This document shows positions 10,006 through 19,118 of a DNA stretch of 64,000 nucleotides, in pieces (the first letter of the stretch is position 1; each line of letters begins with the position of its first letter). The notes below the pieces were generated by a model that was not told the DNA's origin, made no database searches, and saw nothing but the letters and a program-made list of their open reading frames with translations. The position numbers and the translations under genes were made by a program. Source of the stretch: Rhizobacter sp. OV335 (GTDB taxonomy: Bacteria > Pseudomonadota > Gammaproteobacteria > Burkholderiales > Burkholderiaceae_C). The stretch is taken from NCBI RefSeq assembly GCF_900142965.1, contig NZ_FRCQ01000007.1:124001-188000 (forward strand), in the 5' to 3' direction.

Positions 10006-11097
10006 ATGAAGACCTCATCCACCCCTGTCGCGGGCGAAGAGTTCCGCGAAGACCTGCGGCCGATCGAACCGCCGCGCACTGCGGCGGCGCGCGTGGCTGG
10101 TTCCGGCAATGCGGCCGCGCGCCGCATCCTGAACGCCGACGAGATCGCGTCGCTGACGCAGCTGAACGACTGGCGCTCGTTCGGCGCGGTGCTGACCACC
10201 TTCGGCAGCATCGCGCTGGCCGTTGCCGCGGCGCTGCTCACCTGGGGCATGCCGTGGGGCTGGGCGATCGCGGTGCTGGCGGTGCTGGTGATCGGCGTGC
10301 ACCAGCACGGCCTGTTCATCCTGGCGCATGAATCGGCGCACTACCGGCTGTTCAGCCACCGCGGCGTCAACGATGCGGTGGGTCGGCTGATCGGCATGGC
10401 CGGCGGCATCTCGATGCGCACCTACCGCGTGATCCACCGGCTGCACCACAACAACCTCTACACCGCGGAAGACCCGGACACCGCCATCCACGGCGGCTAC
10501 CCGCGCGGCGTGGGCTACCTGTGGAAGAAGCTGGGCCAGGACCTGGTTGGCTGGAATGCGTGGAAGACCTTCGCGTATTTCTTCGGCGCGCCGGCACTCA
10601 ATGACGTGACGCAGAAGGCGGCGCGCCCGCTGGACGACACCTCGCCGCAACTGCGCGCCAGCGCGCGCCGCGACCGCTGGGCGGTGGTGGCCTTCCAGGT
10701 CGCCGCCCCGCTGCTCTGCTGGGCCTTCGGCGGCGGGCGCGGCCTGCTGCAGTACGCCATCCTGTGGCTGCTGCCGCTGCTGACGGTGCTGCAGCCCATC
10801 CTGCGGCTGCGCGCGATCATGGAGCACGGCGGGGTGACCGACCTGTCGTCGCCGCTGACGGCCGCGCGCAGCAACCGCACGAGCGGCGGTGTCGCCAACG
10901 TGATGGGCCGCGCGCTGTTGTTCCCGCACCATGTGAACTACCACCTGGAGCACCACCTGTACCCCGCCGTGCCTCACTACCACCTGCCTCGTCTGCATCG
11001 ATTGCTGGTGGAGAAGGGCGCGCTGCACAACGCCGAGGTGCGCGACCTGCGGGGAACCTGGAAGATCATCTTCGCGCCGCGCGCGCCGAAGGGCTGA
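10006..11097 (+). CDS. Membrane fatty acid desaturase
   Basis: The 363-aa di-iron membrane desaturase carries all three His boxes: HESAHYRLF, HRLHHNN and HHVNYHLEHH. Hydrophobic stretches lie around residues 60-105 and 225-265. It would insert double bonds into membrane lipid acyl chains using oxygen and an electron donor. TTTGGAGG precedes the ATG. It overlaps no neighbour, and the GST-like gene starts immediately after its stop. Confidence 0.9.
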   Translation: MKTSSTPVAGEEFREDLRPIEPPRTAAARVAGSGNAAARRILNADEIASLTQLNDWRSFGAVLTTFGSIALAVAAALLTWGMPWGWAIAVLAVLVIGVHQHGLFILAHESAHYRLFSHRGVNDAVGRLIGMAGGISMRTYRVIHRLHHNNLYTAEDPDTAIHGGYPRGVGYLWKKLGQDLVGWNAWKTFAYFFGAPALNDVTQKAARPLDDTSPQLRASARRDRWAVVAFQVAAPLLCWAFGGGRGLLQYAILWLLPLLTVLQPILRLRAIMEHGGVTDLSSPLTAARSNRTSGGVANVMGRALLFPHHVNYHLEHHLYPAVPHYHLPRLHRLLVEKGALHNAEVRDLRGTWKIIFAPRAPKG

Positions 11098-11098
11098 C

Positions 11099-12037
11099 AT
11101 GACCGAATTGATCCTGCATCACTACGACGGCTCACCGTTCTCCGAGAAGGTCCGCTTGATCCTCGGCTTCAAGGGCCTGGCCTGGAAGTCGGTGAAAGTG
11201 CCGGTGATGCTGCCCAAGCCCGACGTGGTCGCGCTGACCGGCGGCTACCGCCGCACGCCGTTCCTGCAGATGGGCGCCGACATCTGGTGCGACACCGCGC
11301 TGATGGCGCGCGTGATCGACGCGATGGCGCCGAAGCCGCCGCTGTACCCGCATGCGGCCGGCGACCTGCAGCACCTCGTCGCGCAGTGGGCCGACTCAAG
11401 CTTGTTCTGGACCGCGATTCCCTACACGATGCAACCGGCCGGCGTGGCGCACATCTTCGAGGGCGCGCCACCCGAATTCCTGAAGGCCTTCGGTGCCGAC
11501 CGCGCGGCCATGACGGCCGGCATGCGCCGCGTGACCACGGCCGATGCCGCCGTGCAGTTGCTCAGCTACTTCGGCTGGCTCGAATCCCAGGTCGCCGATG
11601 GCCGGCCGTTCCTGATGGGCGCGCAGCCCTGCATCGCGGATTTCTCGGTCGCGCAGTCGCTCTGGTACATCCGCCGTGCGCCGCCGGTGGCGACCATCCT
11701 CGCGCCGTTCGGCAAGCTGATCAGCTGGTACGAGCGCGTCGCGGCCTTCGGGCACGGTGCGGTCGAGAAGATGACGAGTGCCGACGCGCTGGACATCGCC
11801 GCGCGCGCCACCACCCATGCGCCGGTGAAGGTGGAGCCGGGACTCGGCTTCGACGCCGGCGCGGCCGTCACCGTGATGCCCACCGACTATGCGCCCGACC
11901 CGGTGGCCGGCACGCTGGTCGGGCTGACGGCGCACGAGGTGGTCGTCGAGCGGCTCGACGAGCGCGGCGGGCTGCTGCATGTGCACTTCCCGCGCATCGG
12001 CTACCAGGTCAAGAAGGTTTCAACGGAGACGACATGA
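11099..12037 (+). CDS. Glutathione S-transferase family protein
   Basis: This 312-aa protein starts with a thioredoxin-fold GST N-terminal domain (LHHYDGSPFSEKVRLIL, then TPFLQMGADIWCDT). A helical C-terminal domain follows, with an extra ~90-residue tail beyond a standard GST. The catalytic residue is not obvious. It may be a GST-like adaptor or isomerase rather than a conjugating enzyme. Its end overlaps the next SDR start by ATGA. Confidence 0.82.
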   Translation: MTELILHHYDGSPFSEKVRLILGFKGLAWKSVKVPVMLPKPDVVALTGGYRRTPFLQMGADIWCDTALMARVIDAMAPKPPLYPHAAGDLQHLVAQWADSSLFWTAIPYTMQPAGVAHIFEGAPPEFLKAFGADRAAMTAGMRRVTTADAAVQLLSYFGWLESQVADGRPFLMGAQPCIADFSVAQSLWYIRRAPPVATILAPFGKLISWYERVAAFGHGAVEKMTSADALDIAARATTHAPVKVEPGLGFDAGAAVTVMPTDYAPDPVAGTLVGLTAHEVVVERLDERGGLLHVHFPRIGYQVKKVSTETT

Positions 12038-12942
12038 AGAACTTCAAGGACGGCACCGCCGTCATCACGGGGGCAGGATCGGGTTTCGGGTTGGAGGCCT
12101 CGCGCATCGCCGCGCGGCTGGGCATGAACGTCGTGATGGCCGACGTGCAGCAGGACGCGCTGGACACCGCGGCCGCCGAGATCCGCGCGCTCGGCGCGCA
12201 GGTGCTCGCACAGCGGCTCGACGTGGCCAAGGCCGCCGAAGTCGAGGCGCTGGGGGCGGCGGCCTTCGAGCGCTTCGGTGCGCCGAATGTCGTGTTCAAC
12301 AACGCCGGCGTCGGTGCCGGCGGGTTGATCTGGGAACACACGCTGAAGGACTGGGAGTGGGTCGTCGGCGTCAACCTGATGGGCGTCGCGCACGGCGTGC
12401 GGGTCTTCACGCCGATGATGCTGGCCGCTGCGAAGAAGGACCCGGCCTGGCAAGGCCACATCGTCAACACCGCGTCGATGGCCGGCATGGTGTGCGCGCC
12501 CAACATGGGCGTCTACAACGTGACCAAGCATGCGGTCGTCGCGATGAGCGAGACGCTGTACCAGGACCTGCGCCTCGTCACCGACCAGGTCAGCGCCTCG
12601 GTGCTGTGCCCGTTCTTCGTGCCCACCGGCATCCACCAGAGCCACCGCAACCGGCCGGCCGACCTGCGCGACGGCGGCGCGAAGCCGACCAAGAGCCAGC
12701 TGATCGCGCAGGCCATGAGCAACAAGGCGGTGACCAGCGGCAAGCTGACCGCGGCCGAGGTCGCGCAGATGGTGTTCGATGCGATCGCCGACGACCGCTT
12801 CTACATCTTCAGCCACCCGAAGAGCCTGGCCAGCGTGCAGACGCGGCTCGAAGACATCATGACGCCGCGCAACCCGACCGATCCGTTCGCGCAGAAGCCG
12901 GAGCTGGGCGAGGAACTGAAGGCGGCGCTGCGCACGGTGTAG
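12034..12942 (+). CDS. SDR family oxidoreductase
   Basis: This 302-aa short-chain dehydrogenase has TGAGSGFGLE as cofactor loop, NNAGVGAGG, and YNVTK as active site. It belongs to the classical SDR group with a longer C-terminus than FabG. The start codon overlaps the GST-like stop (ATGA), which indicates coupled translation. It is the last gene of the lipid-related run. Substrate unknown. Confidence 0.9.
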   Translation: MKNFKDGTAVITGAGSGFGLEASRIAARLGMNVVMADVQQDALDTAAAEIRALGAQVLAQRLDVAKAAEVEALGAAAFERFGAPNVVFNNAGVGAGGLIWEHTLKDWEWVVGVNLMGVAHGVRVFTPMMLAAAKKDPAWQGHIVNTASMAGMVCAPNMGVYNVTKHAVVAMSETLYQDLRLVTDQVSASVLCPFFVPTGIHQSHRNRPADLRDGGAKPTKSQLIAQAMSNKAVTSGKLTAAEVAQMVFDAIADDRFYIFSHPKSLASVQTRLEDIMTPRNPTDPFAQKPELGEELKAALRTV

Positions 12943-12962
12943 CTCTCGATATCCCTTGGGAC

Positions 12963-12984
12963 ATGGCGGCTACGAAGCCGTCAT
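12963..12984 (+). terminator. Possible transcript-end hairpin
   Basis: ATGGCGGCT and AGCCGTCAT form a short stem with a 4-nt loop 20 bp after the SDR stop. No T-run follows, so the call rests only on position and symmetry. The rest of 12985-13147 must hold the promoter of the amino acid transporter, but no convincing boxes were found. Confidence 0.3.
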
Positions 12985-13147
12985 GACATGACTCGTCATA
13001 CAAGTCACCCATCGCTTTCAGCGCGAGCGCCTTAGCGTTCCACGATATCCCCGGGCTTACCCGCATGGCAGCGGGCATCCGACGCTCCTCATAATGCGGG
13101 CCGTTTTCAAGTTGTACGACAACGTACGACATCTGATCCCCGGCCCC

Positions 13148-13897
13148 ATGAAGTATTCGCTCCAGTTCAGCAGCCTCCTTCCCTACTGGGATGTGTTCCT
13201 GCGCGGGGCATGGCTGACGCTCAAGATGACGACTGTCGCGGTGCTGGTCGGGGTCTGTGTCGGCGTGCTGGTGGCCTTCGCGAAGCGCGGCAGCCGGCGC
13301 TGGGTGTCGCGGCTGTGCAGCATCTACATCGAGGCGGTGCGCAACACGCCGTTCCTGGTGCAGATCTTCCTGCTGTACTTCGGGCTGGCGAGCTTCGGCC
13401 TGCGCATGCCGACCTTCACCGCGGCGGTGCTCGCGATGATCGTCAACATCGGCGCCTACGTCGCGGAGATCGTGCGCGCCGGGCTCGAGTCGGTGCCCAA
13501 GGGCCAACTCGAGGCGGCCGAATGCCTGGGGCTGTCGAAGTGGCGCATCCGCTGGCACGTGATGCTCCAGCCGTCGATCGAGAAGGTCTACCCTGCCTTG
13601 ACCAGCCAGTTCCTGCTGATGATGCAGGCCTCGGCGATGGCCTCGCAGATCTCGGCCGAAGAGCTGACCGCCGTCGCGAACACGGTGCAGTCCGACACCT
13701 TCCGCTCGCTCGAGACCTACATCGTCGTCGCGGGGCTCTACCTGGCGCTGTCGCTGCTGATCAAGCTGGTCGCGGCGGGGCTCGGCCACTGGCTGTTCCG
13801 CCGCAAGCGGGTGATCGCGGCCGCACGGCGCGCCGCGGCCGCCGCTCCGGTGCGCGCACGCGCCGAGAGTGCGTTGGCGCCGAAGGGGATGGCATGA
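13148..13897 (+). CDS. Polar amino acid ABC transporter permease
   Basis: The 249-aa inner-membrane permease is of the HisM/GlnP type. It has several hydrophobic segments and the EAA loop (GQLEAAECLGLSKWRIRW) that contacts the ATPase. Start 13148 is preferred over an in-frame start at 13094, because typical family members begin just before a periplasmic amphipathic segment. The stop overlaps the next permease start by ATGA. Confidence 0.9.
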   Translation: MKYSLQFSSLLPYWDVFLRGAWLTLKMTTVAVLVGVCVGVLVAFAKRGSRRWVSRLCSIYIEAVRNTPFLVQIFLLYFGLASFGLRMPTFTAAVLAMIVNIGAYVAEIVRAGLESVPKGQLEAAECLGLSKWRIRWHVMLQPSIEKVYPALTSQFLLMMQASAMASQISAEELTAVANTVQSDTFRSLETYIVVAGLYLALSLLIKLVAAGLGHWLFRRKRVIAAARRAAAAAPVRARAESALAPKGMA

Positions 13898-14556
13898 ACG
13901 GCTTCACCGCAACGCATGCCGTCTACCTGGTCAGCTCGATCGGCTGGACGCTGCTGCTGTCGGCGCTCGCCTTCGTGCTCGGCGGCATCGGCGGCTTCGG
14001 CGTGATGCTCGCACGCATCTCCACGCACCGCTGGCTGCGCCGCACGGCTGCCGTCTACATCGAGTGCGTGCAAGGCATCCCGCTGCTGATCTGGCTGTTC
14101 CTGGTGTACTTCGGGCTGTCGGTCTACGGCTTCACGCTGCCGGCGATCGTCGCCGCGGGGCTCGCGATGATGATCTACGCCAGCGCCTACCTGGGCGACA
14201 TCTGGCGCGGCTGCGTCGAGGCGATGCCGGCACCGCAGTGGGAGGCGGCCGAGTGCCTGGCCTTCACGCGCTGGCAGACGCTGTCGCTGGTGATCATCCC
14301 GCAGGCCGTGCGGCTGTCGCTGCCGCCGACCATCGGCTTCCTGGTGCAGATCATCAAGATGACCTCGCTCGCGTCGGTGATCGGCTTCGTCGAGCTGACG
14401 CGCGCCGGCCAGATCATCAACAACTCGATCTTCCAGCCCTTCCTGGTGTTCAGCCTGGTCGGGGCCCTGTATTTCTGCCTCTGCTACCCGCTGTCGCGCT
14501 GGAGCGAGGCCATGGAGAACCGACTGAATGTCCGCCGAAGTGTCGACCATCGTTAG
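13894..14556 (+). CDS. Polar amino acid ABC transporter permease
   Basis: The 220-aa second permease of the same transporter has an EAA loop around WEAAECLAFTRWQ. The two permeases presumably form a heterodimeric channel for a polar amino acid. The gene overlaps the ATPase gene by 29 bp, consistent with one translationally coupled operon. Confidence 0.92.
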   Translation: MNGFTATHAVYLVSSIGWTLLLSALAFVLGGIGGFGVMLARISTHRWLRRTAAVYIECVQGIPLLIWLFLVYFGLSVYGFTLPAIVAAGLAMMIYASAYLGDIWRGCVEAMPAPQWEAAECLAFTRWQTLSLVIIPQAVRLSLPPTIGFLVQIIKMTSLASVIGFVELTRAGQIINNSIFQPFLVFSLVGALYFCLCYPLSRWSEAMENRLNVRRSVDHR

Positions 14557-15268
14557 CCTGCAGGACGTCCACAAGAGCTTCGGCTCGAACCACGTGCTGC
14601 GCGGCGTGTCCTTCGACGTCGGGCCCGGCGAGATGGTGGCGCTGATCGGCGCCAGCGGCTCGGGCAAGAGTACCGCGCTGCGCTGCCTCGACCGGCTCGA
14701 GGCCATCGACAGCGGCCGCATCGAGGTGTGCGGCATCCGCGTCGACGCACCCGATGTCGACCTGAAGCAGCTGCGCCTGGACGTCGGCATCGTGTTCCAG
14801 AGCTACAACCTGTTTCCGCACCTGACCACGCGCGAGAACATCATGTTGGCGCTGCGCCACGTGAAGAGGCTCGACACCGCGCAGGCGCACGACACCGCGG
14901 TGCGGGTGCTCGACCAGGTGGGGCTCAAGGACAAGGGCGATGCCTACCCCGAGCAACTGTCGGGCGGCCAGCAGCAACGCGTCGCGATCGCGCGCTCGCT
15001 GGCGATGTCGCCGCGCGTGATGCTGTTCGACGAGGTCACCTCGGCGCTCGACCCCAAGCTGACCGGCGAGGTGCTGCGCGTGATGGAAGACCTCGCGGCC
15101 GCCGGCATGACGATGCTGCTGGTCACGCACGAGATGGCTTTCGCGAAGCGCCTGGCCGACCGGATCATCTACATGCACGAAGGCCAGGTCTGGGAGACCG
15201 GCCCCGGCGAGATGCTCGACGCGCCGCGCACGCCCGAGCTGCAGGCCTTCATCGGCAACGGCCTGTGA
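14528..15268 (+). CDS. Amino acid ABC transporter ATP-binding protein
   Basis: The 246-aa ATPase shows Walker A (GASGSGKST), signature LSGGQQQR, Walker B (VMLFDE) and the switch His (LVTHEM). It closely follows the GlnQ/HisP family pattern. It powers import with the two upstream permeases. Confidence 0.95.
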   Translation: MSAEVSTIVSLQDVHKSFGSNHVLRGVSFDVGPGEMVALIGASGSGKSTALRCLDRLEAIDSGRIEVCGIRVDAPDVDLKQLRLDVGIVFQSYNLFPHLTTRENIMLALRHVKRLDTAQAHDTAVRVLDQVGLKDKGDAYPEQLSGGQQQRVAIARSLAMSPRVMLFDEVTSALDPKLTGEVLRVMEDLAAAGMTMLLVTHEMAFAKRLADRIIYMHEGQVWETGPGEMLDAPRTPELQAFIGNGL

Positions 15269-15305
15269 AGCCGCTGCTCCCAACAGATCAACCACAGGAG
15301 ACGAC

Positions 15306-16085
15306 ATGATTTCCCCGAAGAAGACGCTGGCGCTGCTCGCGCTGGCCGCCTGCACGCAGGTCGCGCTGGCCGACCAGCTCGACGACATCAAGAAGGAAGG
15401 CAAGATCCGCATCGCCGTCGCGATGGGCACGCCGCTGTTCAGCTATGCCGACGCCAACATGCAGCCGACCGGCTCCGACGTCGACACTGCCGCGCTGCTG
15501 GCCAAGGACCTGGGCGTGAAGTTCGAGATGGTGGCGGTGACGAATGCGGCGCGCATCCCGACGCTGCAGGCCAACAAGGCCGACATCGTCGTCGCCGACC
15601 TGTCGATCACGCCCGAGCGCCAGAAGGTGATCGACTTCTCGTACCCGTATGCCGCGCTGACGCTGATCGTCGCGGCCCCCAAGGCCACGGTGGTGAAGGA
15701 CTACCCGGACCTGAACGGCAAGCGCATCGGCCTGACGCGTGCGACGGTGAACGACACCATCACGACGCAGAACGCGAAGGGCGCCGAGATCATGCGCTAC
15801 GAAGACGACGCGACGTTGATCACGTCGGCGGTGACCGGCCAGATCGATGCGTTCTCGAGCACGCCGTCGAACCTGGGCGAGATCGTCAAGCGCGCGCCGC
15901 AACTCAACTGGGAGCGCAAGTTCGACCAGAAGGATTTCCTGCTCGGCATCGCGCTGAACAAGGAGCAGCCGAAGCTGAAGGCCTGGGTCGACAACTGGGT
16001 CGCGACCAACCTGAAGAACGGCAACCTGAACGCGATCTACAAGAAGTACCACGGCAAGGACCTGCCGGCCACGGTTCACCCCTGA
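15306..16085 (+). CDS. Periplasmic amino acid-binding protein
   Basis: This 259-aa family 3 solute-binding protein has a signal peptide (cleavage near ALA-DQ). It carries the conserved ITPERQKVIDFSYPY segment and the usual two-lobe pattern. It delivers a polar amino acid to the transporter encoded just upstream. An AGGAGACGAC ribosome site precedes the ATG. Specificity is not readable from the sequence. Confidence 0.92.
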   Translation: MISPKKTLALLALAACTQVALADQLDDIKKEGKIRIAVAMGTPLFSYADANMQPTGSDVDTAALLAKDLGVKFEMVAVTNAARIPTLQANKADIVVADLSITPERQKVIDFSYPYAALTLIVAAPKATVVKDYPDLNGKRIGLTRATVNDTITTQNAKGAEIMRYEDDATLITSAVTGQIDAFSSTPSNLGEIVKRAPQLNWERKFDQKDFLLGIALNKEQPKLKAWVDNWVATNLKNGNLNAIYKKYHGKDLPATVHP

Positions 16086-16109
16086 AGTTCACTCGTGAAG
16101 GAGACGACG

Positions 16110-16562
16110 ATGATGAAGATCAAGACCCTGCTCGGCCTGCTGGCCGGCAGCTTGGCGCTGTGCGCCTGTTCGGTGATGCCCGTGGGTAGCGCGGGCGCCG
16201 GTGATTCGGCCGTGGCCGCGGCCGAGAAGTTGCGTGTCGCGATGGTCGACCCCGACCAGGCGGTGCTGAGCTCGCTGGTGGCCGATGACCTGAGCTACGG
16301 CCACTCGGGCGGCAAGGTCGATACCAAGACGAGTTTCATCGGCGACCTGGTGGCGGGCAACTCCGATTTCGTCAGCATCGACATCAGCGACCAGACGGTG
16401 AAGGTGGTGCAGGACATCACGATCATCCGCCACACGCTGGTCGCGAAGACCAACGACCGCGGCGTCGCCGGCAACGTCAAGCTGCACGTGCTGCAGGTGT
16501 GGCAGCGCCAGGGTGGCGCGTGGAAGCTGCTGGCCCGTCAGGCGGTGCGCCCGCCAGCCTGA
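16110..16562 (+). CDS. NTF2-like (DUF4440/SnoaL-type) putative lipoprotein
   Basis: The 150-aa protein starts with a hydrophobic leader and a lipobox-like LCAC, and is followed by an NTF2-fold domain (an AEKLRVAMVDPD start and a tail VWQRQGGAWKLLARQAV). Such proteins bind small ligands or act as non-catalytic domains. ATG 16110 is preferred over a GTG at 16095, because GAAGGAG fits it as ribosome site. It follows the amino-acid-binding protein by 24 nt, but the functional link is unclear. Confidence 0.8.
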   Translation: MMKIKTLLGLLAGSLALCACSVMPVGSAGAGDSAVAAAEKLRVAMVDPDQAVLSSLVADDLSYGHSGGKVDTKTSFIGDLVAGNSDFVSIDISDQTVKVVQDITIIRHTLVAKTNDRGVAGNVKLHVLQVWQRQGGAWKLLARQAVRPPA

Positions 16563-16570
16563 CCGCCGGA

Positions 16571-16813
16571 TCAGGGTCGCGCGTCGACCCTGTCATCGAC
16601 CCATTTCAGGCCGGCCTGCCTCGCGTGCAGGGCGGCCTGTTCTGCTTCTGCGAACACCATCGAACCCACGTCGACGCTGAACTGGTCGCGGTGCGCGCCG
16701 AAGCTGTGGACGACCTGCAGCCGCGCGACGAAGCCGCCACCGGCAGCTGCGCGCGGCGTGAAGTCGAGGTCGTGGTCGCGGTAGGTTTCGCGGAAGGCCT
16801 CAGACATCGACAT
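16571..16813 (-). CDS. Small conserved-looking protein, unknown function
   Basis: This 80-aa ORF runs from the ATG at 16813, with another ATG two codons in at 16807. It overlaps the end of the upstream serine hydrolase by 14 bp. The composition is soluble, mixed alpha/beta, with alternating charged and hydrophobic residues (VARLQVVHSFGAHRDQFSVD). No family is recognised. Support comes from the operon-like overlap and from protein-like composition. Confidence 0.6.
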   Translation of the reverse strand: MSMSEAFRETYRDHDLDFTPRAAAGGGFVARLQVVHSFGAHRDQFSVDVGSMVFAEAEQAALHARQAGLKWVDDRVDARP

Positions 16814-18212
16814 CTGCCGCCGCTCCGTCGGGTGAACCGTCGGCTGATCTGCCTTCCCGTGCCGACAACTCCTTCGCGACCCGCCGCTCCGGCAGCATCT
16901 TCGTCCCGCCCAGCCAGAACTCGCTGGCCGTGCCGCGCGCGTCGTGCCGCAGCCGCACCGTCTCGCCATGGTTGCCGAAGGCGCCGGCCAGCGTGATGCG
17001 GCCGCGCTCGCGGCTGTCGGGCGTGAACTCGGTGGCGTCCAGCAGCGGGTTGGCCAGCGCGGGGTTGGCGACCAGCACCTTGCCGTCCATCGGCAGCAGG
17101 TCGTTCGCGCCCCACAGCGTCCACCAGCGGCCCGACCACGCTGCCGCGCGCTTCGACGGCGCGCCGTGCACCGCATGCGCACGCAGCACCTGCAGCGCAC
17201 CGTCGACCCACGCGTTCGACAGGCCGTCGGCCGCATTGGTCAGCACCGTGACCGTCAGGCCCTGCGCCGGCACGCAGGCGGTGCGCGTCAACGTGCCCTG
17301 GAAGCCTCCGGTGTGGCCGAACCATTCCCAGTCCGCCACCGAGCCGCACATCGTGCCCAGGCCGTACCAGCGGTTCAGGCTGGAATACGGGTCGGGCCAT
17401 TGCCGGTGCCACATCAGGCGGCGGCTCGCCTTGCCGATCACGCCGCGCTTGGCCGTGGGTGACAGGCTGCCGAAGAAGCGCGCCAGGTCGCCCGCGGTGC
17501 TGACGAAGCCGGTGGCCGATGCCAGCGCGTTCGTCGGGTTGTCGCCGGCGATCACCACGCGCCGGCCCAGCGGCCACTTGGCGCTGTGGCCGTTGGCGAA
17601 GGGCAGGGCGGGGGCGATCGGCGCATCGGGCGATGTCGCCTCCAGCCCCGCCGGCGCGATGATCTCGCGCTGCATCCAGGCGCCATAGGGCTCGCCGGTG
17701 ACGGCCTCGATCGCCAGGCCCAGCAGGCCGTAGCCGTGGTTCGAATACTTCAGCCGTGCATTCGCGTCGATCACCAGCCCGTCGGCCAGGTCGGCGCGCA
17801 GTTCGGCCTCGTCGAGGAAGGGCCGCCGGTCGTGCCACTGGCCGGCATCGGTGCCGTCGCGCACCAGGCCCGCGGTGTGCGACAGCAGCTGGGTCAGCGT
17901 GCCGGCCGCCACATCGCGATGCAGGCCGCTCACATGGCGGCCGATGCGGTCGTCGAGCTGCAGGCGGCCTGCCTCGCGCAGCTTCATGATCGCGACCGTC
18001 GTGAAGGTCTTGGAGTGCGAGGCCACGCGGAAGCGGTGCTGCGGCGTGAGCACCGTGCGCTGCGCCAGGTTCGCGTGCCCGAAGGCCTGTTCGAGCACCA
18101 GCTTGCCGTCGTGCGCCACCGCGATCGCGCAGCCGGGCTGCTCGCTGACACGCATCTGGTGCTCCAGCCAGCGCGGGAGGTAGTCCAGCGCCGCACCCAG
18201 CCATCGTTTCAT
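16800..18212 (-). CDS. Serine hydrolase, class C beta-lactamase family
   Basis: This 470-aa penicillin-binding-protein-like hydrolase has SxxK nucleophile S65-H-S-K68, second motif Y156-S-N158 and a C-terminal HTGG equivalent to KTG. A lipocalin-like tail extends beyond the catalytic domain. These features match D-aminopeptidases, esterases and EstB-type enzymes. No signal peptide is evident, which argues against a secreted beta-lactamase. A small ORF overlaps its 3' end. Confidence 0.88.
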   Translation of the reverse strand: MKRWLGAALDYLPRWLEHQMRVSEQPGCAIAVAHDGKLVLEQAFGHANLAQRTVLTPQHRFRVASHSKTFTTVAIMKLREAGRLQLDDRIGRHVSGLHRDVAAGTLTQLLSHTAGLVRDGTDAGQWHDRRPFLDEAELRADLADGLVIDANARLKYSNHGYGLLGLAIEAVTGEPYGAWMQREIIAPAGLEATSPDAPIAPALPFANGHSAKWPLGRRVVIAGDNPTNALASATGFVSTAGDLARFFGSLSPTAKRGVIGKASRRLMWHRQWPDPYSSLNRWYGLGTMCGSVADWEWFGHTGGFQGTLTRTACVPAQGLTVTVLTNAADGLSNAWVDGALQVLRAHAVHGAPSKRAAAWSGRWWTLWGANDLLPMDGKVLVANPALANPLLDATEFTPDSRERGRITLAGAFGNHGETVRLRHDARGTASEFWLGGTKMLPERRVAKELSAREGRSADGSPDGAAADVDV

Positions 18213-18234
18213 CGGATCTCCCTGTGCTTGCGAG

Positions 18235-19002
18235 CTACGACGCGCAGCCCGCGTCCTTCAGCATCTTCAAGGTCGCCGCATCCGGCACCCCAGCCGCATC
18301 GATGCGCGGCGACCACACCGCCGGCGCCGACTCCTGCTGCCCAGCCATCGGCTCGATCGCGATCTGCTCCGGCTTGATCGCCAGGCCCAGCGGCTGCGCC
18401 AGCGAGATCAGCAGCGAGCGCAGTTCCTTGTCGGCCGCGTCCTTCATCGGCGCATGCGTGGCCGGCGTGCGCAGCCGGTCGTGGGCCTGGCTCAGCGCGA
18501 GCGCGGTGGCGTAGACCAGCACCTCGTTCTGCCGCGCGTACTCGTCGATGAAGATGCCCTTCTCGAGCGTCTCGAAGCGAAAACTCTGCGTCAGCACCGA
18601 CGGGCAGCCCACCAACTGCACCGGCGGTGCCTTGAACAGCAGCCCACCCTGCGCCGTCTTCGACAGCGACCAGCTGCCGCGCTTCGCCAGGTCGTAGCCG
18701 TAGGCGTAGCGGGCCTCGTAGCTCAGCGTGCCGGTCGAATCCTTGTTGATGTTGTTGAAGCTGAGGAAGTGCAGCAGCTCGGCCATGCGCGGCCAGCCGG
18801 TCTTCAGCGTCCAGTTGACGCGCTGCTGGCTGCTCGCTTCCACCAGGATCAGCTTCTGCGCCGGCACGATCAGCTCCGACAGCACCTGCGCCCGGTCGAT
18901 CTCGGCACACACCGGGCACTGGTGCCGCCCCTGGTGGTACGCGGCCCAGGCCACGAGCAGAAAGCTCAGGCCGCCCAGCAATGCCCATTTGATGCCTTGC
19001 AT
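18235..19002 (-). CDS. Membrane-anchored protein, unknown function
   Basis: The 255-aa protein has one N-terminal transmembrane helix (about residues 6-22) and a CPVC motif just after it, then a soluble periplasmic-looking domain. No family is recognised with confidence. It lies 22 bp upstream of the serine hydrolase and reads in the same direction. It is divergent from the zwf gene, with 116 bp between them. Confidence 0.7.
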   Translation of the reverse strand: MQGIKWALLGGLSFLLVAWAAYHQGRHQCPVCAEIDRAQVLSELIVPAQKLILVEASSQQRVNWTLKTGWPRMAELLHFLSFNNINKDSTGTLSYEARYAYGYDLAKRGSWSLSKTAQGGLLFKAPPVQLVGCPSVLTQSFRFETLEKGIFIDEYARQNEVLVYATALALSQAHDRLRTPATHAPMKDAADKELRSLLISLAQPLGLAIKPEQIAIEPMAGQQESAPAVWSPRIDAAGVPDAATLKMLKDAGCAS

Positions 19003-19118
19003 CCGCGCTCCCGACGTGTGCGACCGCCGCAGTATGCCCGCCCCCAGTTGGTGATCGATGCGGCGTGTGGCAAGCTGCGTCGCCATCTGTTTCCGCGTTC
19101 CCGACCAGGACCCCCTCC